Of a stretch of 5,225 nt of DNA, positions 1-5,225 are shown piece after piece. The notes below the pieces were generated by a model. It made no database searches. It saw only the letters and a list, made by a program, of their open reading frames with translations, and was not told the DNA's origin. Source of the stretch: an uncultured Burkholderiales bacterium (lineage in GTDB: Bacteria; Pseudomonadota; Gammaproteobacteria; Burkholderiales; Burkholderiaceae_C); assembly GCA_903926695.1 (NCBI GenBank), contig CAIYKK010000338.1, forward strand, positions 1 through 5,225, given 5' to 3'. The translations under genes were made by a program, and so were the position numbers. Each line of letters starts with the position of its first letter. Position 1 is the first letter of the stretch.

Positions 1-106
1 CCAGGAACAGGCGCAGGAAAAAAACACCCATGCCGATCATGAAGAAAATGCCGGTAATGCTCATAAGGCCATAGTCGGTGGAGAATAAGTCGATCAGCAG
101 TTTCAT
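1..106 (-). CDS. DUF3149-like small membrane protein (N-terminal part, runs off left edge)
   Basis: Thirty-five codons are visible, starting at the ATG at 106-104 and cut by the window edge. The protein begins MKLLIDLFSTDYGLMS and continues into a hydrophobic stretch rich in Ile, Phe, Met and Gly (about residues 13-35), which should be one membrane-spanning helix. The opening Leu-Phe-Ser-Thr-Asp, a Gly-Leu-Met-Ser, then a Phe-Met-Ile-Gly-Met-Gly-Val-Phe-Phe helix is the pattern I associate with DUF3149, a family of short (roughly 50-60 residue) single-helix proteins of unknown function in Proteobacteria. That assignment is from memory. The start is well supported: AAGGAG sits 8 nt before the ATG. 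The gene follows the outer-membrane efflux gene in the same direction after 86 nt with no terminator that I can see, so co-transcription is possible, but its own strong ribosome binding site also suits an independent gene. No function can be assigned from the sequence. Confidence 0.75.
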   Translation of the reverse strand, partial: MKLLIDLFSTDYGLMSITGIFFMIGMGVFFLRLFL

Positions 107-114
107 AGTGGTAG

Positions 115-120
115 CTCCTT
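115..120 (-). promoter_or_regulatory. Ribosome binding site AAGGAG of the small membrane protein
   Basis: On the minus strand AAGGAG lies 8 nt before the ATG at 106-104, which is ideal spacing for a Shine-Dalgarno site. It is the strongest such site in the window and fixes the start of the small membrane protein. By contrast, neither of the two complete genes upstream has a convincing Shine-Dalgarno sequence. Confidence 0.85.
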
Positions 121-192
121 TGCAATTTGTTACGACTATCCTCCTGCCTTGCGTTCTACATTCTGATCCTGGTCAACAGTTGGTGGAATCCC

Positions 193-1638
193 TTATGGTT
201 GCTGCCCGGCCTGCCAGCCGCCACCCAGCGACTGGATCAGCGCCACGGCGGTGGTTTGCCGATCCGCCATTGCCTGCACCAAGGCGCGGCGGGCGCTCAA
301 GGCGGTGGCCTGGGCGGTGATGACTTCGGTGTAGCTGACCTGGCCGCTGCGGTAGCGGTTGAGCACCTGCTGCTCGACCTGATCGGCGGCCTGCGAGGCC
401 TGGCGGCGCAAGTCCTGCTGCGTCAGCAGCACGCGGGTGGCGGCCAGCTGGTCTTCCACATCCTGAAAAGCGGTCAGCACCGTCTGGCGGTAGCGGGCCA
501 CGGCCTGTGCCTGCGCGGCCTGCGCGCCTTCGACGCGCGCGCCGGTCGCTCCGGCATTAAATAAGGTTTGCGCCGCCGACAGGCCCAGCGACCACAGACC
601 GCTGGATGCGCTGAACAGGTCGGCCACGCGGCTGGCACCAAACCCATACGACGCGCTCAGGCTCAGGCTGGGGTAATAGGCGCTCCGGGCGATGCCGATT
701 TGCGCGTTGGCCGCTGCCACGCGGCGCTCGGCGGCGGCGATGTCCGGGCGGCGCTGCAGCAGGGTGGACGGCACGCCCACCGGAACATCCGGCACTGACG
801 GATTCCACGCGGCGGGCGCGAGCGAAAAATTGCCCGGTGCCTGCCCGGTCAGCACGGCAATGGCGTGTTCGAGCTGGGCGCGCTGGCGCCCCAAGCCAGC
901 GGCATCGGCTTGCGCGCTGGCGAGTTGCGTTTGCGCCTGCAGTACGTCGGTTTTGGCGGCGATGCCTGCGGTGTAGCGGTTCTGGGTGATTTCGAGGGCG
1001 CGCTGGTAGCCTGCCATCGTGCTGTCGAGTAAGGCTTTTTGCGCGTCGGTCTGGCGCAGTGACAAATAATTGACCGCCAGTTCGCCCTGGGCTGACAGCC
1101 GCGCCGAAGCCAGATCCGCCGCGCTGGCCTGGGCGCTGGCCGAGGCGCTGTCTGCCGTGCGGCCCAGTCGGCCCCAGACATCGGGCTCCCAACTGCCGCC
1201 CAAACTGGCCTGGTAACTGTTGCCGGTGCGCCCGCCGCCGCTACTCGCGCTGTTGCTGGAATTGCTGTGCGAGCGGCTCGCGCCGCCGTCCAGCGCCAGC
1301 GACGGAAACAGCGCAGCGCGCTGCTCGCGCACCAGCGCCCGCGCCTGCGCATAAGCGGCCACGGCGGCGGCGACGTTCTGGTTGGAAACGTCCACTTGCG
1401 CCGCCAGCTGGTTCAGCACCGAATCGCCAAACAGCTGCCACCACGGGCCGCGCTCCAGCGCATCGGCGGGCGCGGCGGGAATCCAGCCGTCCGCTTCCTT
1501 GAACCGGCTGGCCTCGGGCGCGGTCGGGCGATGGTAATCCGGGCCGACGGCGCAACCGCTGACTAACAGCGCCAGCAGAGCCGCAGCGACAGCCGGGCGG
1601 CGGGAAGTGGCGATGGAAAAAATGGAAAAGTCACTCAT
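193..1638 (-). CDS. RND efflux outer-membrane lipoprotein, OprM/NodT family
   Basis: This is the outer-membrane exit duct of a tripartite RND efflux pump: a trimeric channel with a beta-barrel in the outer membrane and a long alpha-helical tunnel through the periplasm. The 481-residue length is normal for the family. Residues 1-28 form a lipoprotein signal peptide with Arg13-Arg14, a hydrophobic Ala/Leu core and the lipobox LVSG-C, so Cys29 is the lipidated residue; Ala at +2 favours outer-membrane sorting. The hallmark VGPDYHRP follows at 31-38. The two internally repeated outer membrane efflux domains are visible: ALVREQRAALFPSL at about 101-114 and IGIARSAYYPSLSL at about 314-327 are equivalent turns in the two halves. 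RRPDIAAAERRVAAANAQ (296-313) and FQDVEDQL (391-398) are further family signatures. A Ser/Gly-rich stretch (121-141) falls where the first barrel strands are expected. The ATG at 1638-1636 is the only Met before the lipobox, although its Shine-Dalgarno is poor. Position after two RND genes suggests an OpmB-type partner of MdtABC/MuxABC; specificity cannot be read from sequence. Confidence 0.95.
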   Translation of the reverse strand: MSDFSIFSIATSRRPAVAAALLALLVSGCAVGPDYHRPTAPEASRFKEADGWIPAAPADALERGPWWQLFGDSVLNQLAAQVDVSNQNVAAAVAAYAQARALVREQRAALFPSLALDGGASRSHSNSSNSASSGGGRTGNSYQASLGGSWEPDVWGRLGRTADSASASAQASAADLASARLSAQGELAVNYLSLRQTDAQKALLDSTMAGYQRALEITQNRYTAGIAAKTDVLQAQTQLASAQADAAGLGRQRAQLEHAIAVLTGQAPGNFSLAPAAWNPSVPDVPVGVPSTLLQRRPDIAAAERRVAAANAQIGIARSAYYPSLSLSASYGFGASRVADLFSASSGLWSLGLSAAQTLFNAGATGARVEGAQAAQAQAVARYRQTVLTAFQDVEDQLAATRVLLTQQDLRRQASQAADQVEQQVLNRYRSGQVSYTEVITAQATALSARRALVQAMADRQTTAVALIQSLGGGWQAGQQP

Positions 1639-1718
1639 GGCTTGTGATGTCCGGGCAGTGTGGTGAGTCGGTCAGGGTTTTTCAACCCGGTGGCTGTGGG
1701 TGAGGCCGTCAGCTTTCA

Positions 1719-1736
1719 TTCCAGTATTTTCTGGAA
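1719..1736. promoter_or_regulatory. 18-bp dyad TTCCAG-N6-CTGGAA, possible operator
   Basis: A perfect 6+6 bp inverted repeat (TTCCAG and CTGGAA) surrounds an AT-rich 6-bp centre (TATTTT). It lies about 80 bp upstream of the ATG of the outer-membrane lipoprotein gene. The size and spacing would suit a dimeric regulator, and the same bases could form a small RNA hairpin. There is no adjacent clear promoter and no second copy that I noticed, so a regulatory role is only a suggestion. Confidence 0.25.
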
Positions 1737-1798
1737 AGGCGGGAAAGCCATGCTGTGCGTGCCAGGAAGTCAGCCGGTGCGCTCAAGGCGGGCGTTAT

Positions 1799-1881
1799 GG
1801 CTAGTGTCGCGTCAAGGGTCTGAAGCTGGTTTTCTGCAGAGGCAGGGATACCGAAACTTTGCGCTTGACGCAACACTGGCC
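1799..1881. repeat. Imperfect inverted repeat, 18-bp arms with 47-bp loop
   Basis: The left arm GGCTAGTGTCGCGTCAAG (1799-1816) matches the reverse complement of the right arm CTTGACGCAACACTGGCC (1864-1881) at 16 of 18 positions. In the minus-strand transcript one of the two differences becomes a G-U wobble and the other a single C-A mismatch, so an almost continuous 18-bp stem can form. The 47-nt loop has no obvious internal stem of comparable strength. The structure starts 3 nt after the mdtC stop. No U-tract follows the distal arm, so it is not a standard intrinsic terminator. It could be an mRNA-stabilising or processing hairpin that sets different levels for pump and channel, or a small dispersed repeat with inverted ends. 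The sequence alone does not decide between these. Confidence 0.7.
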
Positions 1882-1884
1882 CGC

Positions 1885-4800
1885 TTAAGAGTCCGTCACC
1901 GGCGCGGCCTCCGGCTGGCGGCTCAAATGGCGCTCGGACGCGTTACGGCGGCGCAGTTTGTCGAGCAGCACATACACCACCGGCGTACTCAGTAGCGTCA
2001 GCAACTGGCTGGCCAGCAACCCGCCGATGATGGTGATGCCCAGCGGGCGGCGCAATTCGGCACCGTCGCCAAAGCCGATGGCCAGCGGCAGCGCGCCCAA
2101 AATCGCTGCCAGCGTCGTCATCAAAATCGGGCGAAAGCGCAGCAGGCAGGCTTCGCGCACCGCCTGCACGGCGCTCAGGCCGCGTGCGCGTTCGGCATCG
2201 AGGGCAAAGTCGATGATCAAAATGGCGTTTTTTTTCACGATGCCGATCAGCAGAAAAACGCCGATCAGCGCGATGATGGAAAACTCCATGCCGAACGCCA
2301 GCAACGCCAGCAGCGCGCCCACGCCCGCCGATGGCAGGGTGGAAATCACCGTCAGCGGGTGAATCAGGCTTTCGTAGAGCATGCCCAGCACGATATAAAT
2401 CACCACCAGCGCGGCCAGAATCAACAGCGGCTGCTCGCCCTGCGACTGCTGCGCGCTCAATGCCGTGCCGGAAAAACTGCCGCGCACATTGTTCGGCAAG
2501 CCGATGGCGGCTTCAGCCTGCTGGATGGCGATGCGTGCGTCGCCCAGCGTGCTGCCCTCGGCGAGGTTGTAGGAAATGGTGGTCGAGAGTTCGCCGTCCT
2601 CGTGGCTGACCGAAGCGGCGGCGGCGTTTTCGCTGAAGCGCGCTATCGCCGACAGTGGCACCATTGTCGTGGCGGACGCGCTCAGCGCCTGACCGGAGGA
2701 CGGGTCGCGCAGGGCTGGGTTCACGCTCGTGCTGGTGCTGGTGCTCGTGCCCGTGCCCGTAGTCGTGCTGGCGCTGGTGTTGGTGCCCGTGGCGGTAGCG
2801 TTAGCGGCAGCATTTTTCGCCGGAACGTAAATATCCTTCAGCGCTTCCGGGCTGCGGATAAAACGCGGTGCCACTTCCATGATGACGTGGTACTGGTTCA
2901 GCTCGCCATAAATCGTGGCGACCTGGCGCTGGCCGAAGGCGTTGTACAGCGCGTTGTCCACGTCGCGGGCGCTCACGCCGAGCCGGGCGGCGCTTTCTTT
3001 GTCCACCGTGACCATCGTTTCGACACCGTTTTCCTGCTGGTCGGTGTCCACGTCGGTCAGGGCTTTGGCGCTTTTCATCTGGTCGGCCAGGCGCGTAGCC
3101 CATTGGCGCAGGCTGGCGGCGTTGTCGCTTTTGAGGGTGTATTGGTAGGTTGAATTGCTCTGGCGCCCGCCGCCGCGCAAATCCTGCACCGGGTTTAAAA
3201 ACAGCGTTACGCCGGTGACGCGGGCCAGTTGCGGGCGCAGCCGGGCAATCACGGCCAGAGCCGCCTCGGTGCGCTGGCCCGCCGGTTTGAGGTTGACAAA
3301 CATAAAACCCCCGCCCGCCCGCGAGCCGCCGGTAAAACCCACGACGGTATCGACCGCCGGGTCGCGCCGGATGATGTCCACCAGCTCTTTCAATTTGCCC
3401 TGCATGGCGGAAAAAGAAATGCTGCGGTCAGCACGCAGGCCGCCGTTGATTTGCCCGCTGTCTTGCTGCGGAAAAAAGCCCTTGGGCGCGGCGGCATACA
3501 GATAAACGTTCAGCCCGATGACGGCCAGCAGCATCAGCATCACCAGTCGCTGGCTGGCCAGCGCCCAATCGAGACAGACCGCGTAGCCGCGCAGCAGGCG
3601 GTTGAAAGCGCTTTCAAACCCGCGTGCAATGCGCCCCGGCGTGCGCGCCTGCGTGCTGGGCTGCAGCAGCCAGGCGCACATCATCGGCGTCGTGGTCAGC
3701 GAAATCACCAGCGAAATCAGCACCGCCGCCGACAGCGTGACGGCAAACTCGCGGAACAGCCGCCCGGTCTGCCCGCCCATGAACAGCAGCGGAATAAACA
3801 CCGCCACCAGCGACAGGCTGATTGCCAGCACGGTAAAACCCACTTCGCGTGCGCCCAACAGCGCGGCCTTGAAACGGTCCATGCCCGCTTCGATGTGGCG
3901 GCTGGTGTTTTCCAGCACCACGATGGCGTCATCGACGACAAAGCCGGTGGCGACCGTCAGCGCCATCAGGCTCAGGTTGTTCAGGCTGAAGCCGAGAAAA
4001 TACATCACGCCAAAAGTGCCCAGCAGCGACACCACGGTCGCCACCGCCGGAATGAACGTGGCCCGCGCACTGCGCAAAAAGGCGCTCACGACCAGCACCA
4101 CCAGCGCGATGGAAATCAGCAGCGTCAGCTCGATTTCATGCAGCGAGGAGCGGATGGAGTTGGTGCTGTCAGAAGCGACCTGCAGCCGCACATCCTGCGG
4201 CAGCTGCGCCTGCAGCTCGGGCAGCAGGGCGCGCACGCCGTCCACGGTGGCGATCACGTTCGCATCGGGCTGGCGCGTGACCAGCACGATGACGGCAGGC
4301 TGGCCGTTGAACAGGCCGAGGGTGTTGGTGTTTTCCACGCCGTCGGCCACCTCGGCCACGTCGCCGAGCCGGATGGCCGCGCCGTTGCGCCACGCCACGA
4401 CCAGCCCTTGGTAATCCGCCGCTTTCAGGCCGCCGCTGGCCACGCTGCCGCCGGAATAAATCTGCAGCCGCTGGCCGTTGCCTTCAATCGCGCCTTTGGG
4501 GCGGTTGGCGTTGCTCGCTTGCAGGGTGGCGCGCACGTCTTCCATGCTGACGCCGTAGCGGTTCAGCGCAAACGGCAGCAGCTCGACGCGCACGGCGGGC
4601 AGCGAGCCGCCGCCCAGTTCCACGTCGCCCACGCCGGGAACCTGGGCGATTTTTTGCTGAATCAGGTTCGACACTTCGTCGTAAATCTGGCCCGGCGAGC
4701 GGGTTTTGGAAGTCAGCGCCAGGATGATGACGGGCGAAGCTGCCGGGTTCGCCTTGCGGTAGGTCGGGTTGCTGCGCAGTGTGGCGGGCAGGTCGGCGCG

Positions 4801-5145
4801 GGCGGCGTTGATGGCGGCCTGCACTTCTCTGGCGGCAGCGTCGATCTTGCGGTTCAGGTCGAATTGCAGGCTGATGCGGGTGGAGCCGGTGCCGCTGCTG
4901 GAAGTCATTTCGTTGACGCCGGAAATCACGCCCAGTCGCCGCTCCAGCGGCGTGGCCACGCTGCTGGCCATCGTGTCGGGGCTGGCGCCGGGCAGCGTGG
5001 CGCTGACGGAAATCGTCGGGTAATCCACCTGCGGCAGCGGCGCGACGGGCAGCGCAAAAAACGCCGCCAGCCCGGCCAGCGCCAAACCAATCGTCAGCAG
5101 CACGGTGGCGACGGGGCGGCGAACAAAGGGTTCGGACAGGTTCAT
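1885..5145 (-). CDS. mdtC: Multidrug efflux RND permease, MdtC/MuxC family
   Basis: This is an inner-membrane proton/drug antiporter of the hydrophobe/amphiphile efflux RND family and the likely partner of MdtB in a mixed trimer. The N-terminus MNLSEPFVRRPVATVLL, SASLPGAS-like and MASSVATPLERRLG (59-72) segments, PTYRKANP (127-134), GGRQSNSTYQYTL (659-671), NAFGQRQ (735-741), and TLPSAGVGALLAL (936-948) closely follow E. coli MdtC as I remember it. Helix 1 is at about 10-32; helices 2-6 lie within about 335-493, helix 7 at 530-551 and helices 8-12 within about 905-1062, with two large periplasmic loops between. Proton-relay residues are intact: Asp405-Asp406 in GFVVDDAIVV, Lys972 in GIVKKNAIL and Thr1010 in RFRPILMTT. 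The length of 1086 exceeds the 1025 of E. coli MdtC, mainly through an insertion at about 776-827. The ATG at 5145-5143 is preferred over a TTG 20 codons upstream because family homology starts there. It sits 16 nt after the mdtB stop with only a weak GGGG upstream, which fits translational coupling. Confidence 0.96.
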   Translation of the reverse strand: MNLSEPFVRRPVATVLLTIGLALAGLAAFFALPVAPLPQVDYPTISVSATLPGASPDTMASSVATPLERRLGVISGVNEMTSSSGTGSTRISLQFDLNRKIDAAAREVQAAINAARADLPATLRSNPTYRKANPAASPVIILALTSKTRSPGQIYDEVSNLIQQKIAQVPGVGDVELGGGSLPAVRVELLPFALNRYGVSMEDVRATLQASNANRPKGAIEGNGQRLQIYSGGSVASGGLKAADYQGLVVAWRNGAAIRLGDVAEVADGVENTNTLGLFNGQPAVIVLVTRQPDANVIATVDGVRALLPELQAQLPQDVRLQVASDSTNSIRSSLHEIELTLLISIALVVLVVSAFLRSARATFIPAVATVVSLLGTFGVMYFLGFSLNNLSLMALTVATGFVVDDAIVVLENTSRHIEAGMDRFKAALLGAREVGFTVLAISLSLVAVFIPLLFMGGQTGRLFREFAVTLSAAVLISLVISLTTTPMMCAWLLQPSTQARTPGRIARGFESAFNRLLRGYAVCLDWALASQRLVMLMLLAVIGLNVYLYAAAPKGFFPQQDSGQINGGLRADRSISFSAMQGKLKELVDIIRRDPAVDTVVGFTGGSRAGGGFMFVNLKPAGQRTEAALAVIARLRPQLARVTGVTLFLNPVQDLRGGGRQSNSTYQYTLKSDNAASLRQWATRLADQMKSAKALTDVDTDQQENGVETMVTVDKESAARLGVSARDVDNALYNAFGQRQVATIYGELNQYHVIMEVAPRFIRSPEALKDIYVPAKNAAANATATGTNTSASTTTGTGTSTSTSTSVNPALRDPSSGQALSASATTMVPLSAIARFSENAAAASVSHEDGELSTTISYNLAEGSTLGDARIAIQQAEAAIGLPNNVRGSFSGTALSAQQSQGEQPLLILAALVVIYIVLGMLYESLIHPLTVISTLPSAGVGALLALLAFGMEFSIIALIGVFLLIGIVKKNAILIIDFALDAERARGLSAVQAVREACLLRFRPILMTTLAAILGALPLAIGFGDGAELRRPLGITIIGGLLASQLLTLLSTPVVYVLLDKLRRRNASERHLSRQPEAAPVTDS
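2725..2802 (-). repeat. Degenerate 6-bp tandem repeat encoding a Thr-Ser/Gly linker in MdtC
   Basis: About thirteen consecutive hexamers follow a common pattern; on the plus strand the units are GCTGGT, GCTCGT, GCCCGT and close variants. On the coding strand they read mostly as Thr-Ser, Thr-Gly, Thr-Asn or Thr-Thr dipeptides, giving residues about 782-807 of MdtC. Because the unit is 6 bp, gain or loss of copies keeps the frame. The units decay towards 2790-2802 (the N-terminal side). The repeat forms the core of a larger insertion whose remainder (residues 808-827) is not repetitive. Confidence 0.85.
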
Positions 5146-5164
5146 GGCTGGCCCCGGTTCATCA
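5142..5164 (-). promoter_or_regulatory. mdtB-mdtC junction with chained start/stop overlaps (TGATG and ATGA)
   Basis: Reading the minus strand, the mdtB stop TGA (5164-5162) shares its A with an ATG (5162-5160). That ATG opens six codons (MNRGQP) and stops at a TGA (5144-5142) that overlaps the mdtC ATG (5145-5143) as ATGA. A terminating ribosome could therefore pass from mdtB through this micro-ORF to mdtC. The only Shine-Dalgarno-like feature before mdtC is a weak GGGG (5155-5152). The overlaps are seen directly; the coupling role is inferred. Confidence 0.4.
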
Positions 5165-5225
5165 CGGCTGACCCTTGCGGCCAAAACGCCGCCCGAGCCG
5201 GTCAAAGGCCAGATAAATCACCGGC
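5162..5225 (-). CDS. mdtB: RND efflux permease C-terminus, probably MdtB/MuxB (partial)
   Basis: Only the last 20 codons and the stop are in the window. They read PVIYLAFDRLGRRF followed by a short basic tail (Gly-Arg-Lys-Gly-Gln-Pro). Pro-Val-Ile-Tyr-Leu with a following Phe-Asp-Arg-Leu is the usual end of transmembrane helix 12 in RND permeases, and the downstream mdtC ends similarly (TPVVYVLLDKLRRR), which supports two tandem paralogous pumps. MdtB is assigned from position, because MdtC is normally preceded by MdtB in mdtABC and muxABC operons. The fragment is too short to separate MdtB from other RND permeases by sequence alone. Confidence 0.8.
   Translation of the reverse strand, partial: PVIYLAFDRLGRRFGRKGQP

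Larger units (their letters stand above)
1639..1884. other. 246-bp spacer between mdtC and the outer-membrane factor gene
   Basis: The spacer is long for genes that should form one operon. It contains an imperfect inverted repeat (1799-1881) that begins 3 nt after the mdtC stop codon, and a separate short dyad (1719-1736) about 80 nt before the channel gene. I find no convincing -35/-10 pair on the minus strand, no T-tract that would make either structure an intrinsic terminator, and no good Shine-Dalgarno before the ATG at 1638. Frames stay open across much of it on both strands (see findings), but none looks like a recognisable protein. Confidence 0.6.

Noticed and set aside
138..145. AGGAGGAT on the minus strand, a near-perfect Shine-Dalgarno sequence
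   Set aside because: No ATG, GTG or TTG lies at a usable distance after it; the start of the small membrane protein is served by the closer AAGGAG at 120-115.
154..176. TTGACC (176-171) with TAGAAC as a promoter for the small membrane protein
   Set aside because: The spacing is only about 12 bp, and no -10-like sequence sits 16-18 bp downstream of TTGACC.
292..307. GCGCTCAAGGCGG shared between the end of the channel gene (about 294) and the spacer (about 1779)
   Set aside because: A 13-bp match with no extension on either side; in the gene it encodes ordinary Leu-Ser-Ala-Arg residues, so chance similarity is the simplest explanation.
557..1192. Minus-strand open frame of 211 codons overlapping the outer-membrane lipoprotein gene in another frame
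   Set aside because: It is internal to the lipoprotein gene, Arg/Gly/Pro-rich and without any domain; the lipoprotein frame has clear family motifs along its whole length.
1675..1688. Hairpin GGGTT-GAAA-AACCC as a terminator
   Set aside because: The stem is only 5 bp with no following T-tract, and it lies just upstream of the channel gene where termination would make little sense.
2359..3153. Plus-strand open frame of 264 codons opposite mdtC
   Set aside because: It lies wholly antisense to well-matched MdtC sequence, and its Ala/Arg/Gly-rich translation (including a GAGARARAR-type stretch) simply reflects the complement of the Thr/Ser repeat and high third-position GC.
3602..4414. Plus-strand open frame of 270 codons opposite mdtC
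   Set aside because: Antisense to conserved RND transmembrane segments including the Asp405-Asp406 motif; Ser/Thr/Ala-rich composition without any recognisable domain is typical of a GC-rich shadow.
5146..5205. TTG at 5205 as the start of mdtC, 20 codons upstream of the ATG
   Set aside because: The extension would overlap the mdtB coding end by 44 bp and has no family similarity; homology begins at MNLSEPFVRRPVA from the ATG at 5145.

Overview
The window looks like a chromosomal segment of a GC-rich betaproteobacterium, most likely Burkholderiales and possibly Comamonadaceae. This rests on high GC, the style of the MdtC-family pump, and a small DUF3149-like protein of the kind common in that class. 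The taxonomic call is inference, not proof.

Everything supportable as a gene lies on the minus strand, so transcription runs from high to low coordinates. In that order: (1) the last 20 codons of an RND transporter, best read as MdtB/MuxB (5162-5225); (2) a complete RND permease of the MdtC/MuxC family, 1086 residues (1885-5145); (3) a 246-bp spacer (1639-1884) with an 18-bp-arm inverted repeat and a separate 18-bp dyad; (4) a complete outer-membrane efflux lipoprotein of the OprM/NodT family, 481 residues (193-1638); (5) the first 35 codons of a small membrane protein resembling DUF3149 (1-106), behind a strong ribosome binding site.

The order RND-RND-outer membrane factor matches the muxABC-opmB arrangement of Pseudomonas; E. 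coli mdtABCD lacks a linked outer-membrane gene. The membrane fusion protein gene (mdtA/muxA) would be expected just beyond the right edge. MdtB and MdtC form a mixed RND trimer in the inner membrane. MdtA bridges it to the OprM-like channel, so drugs leave the periplasm and inner-membrane leaflet for the outside at the expense of the proton gradient.

The core machinery is ordinary and intact: the proton-relay Asp pair, Lys and Thr of the pump and the lipobox of the channel are all present. Points worth a second look are a Thr/Ser/Gly/Ala insertion of about 50 residues in the periplasmic part of MdtC, encoded by a degenerate 6-bp tandem repeat; the inverted repeat in the long spacer before the channel gene; a six-codon micro-ORF linking mdtB to mdtC; and an A8 run exactly at the proton-relay lysine. 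I see no RNA genes, CRISPR array, insertion sequence or wholly new system. The long plus-strand open frames are shadows of the minus-strand genes.
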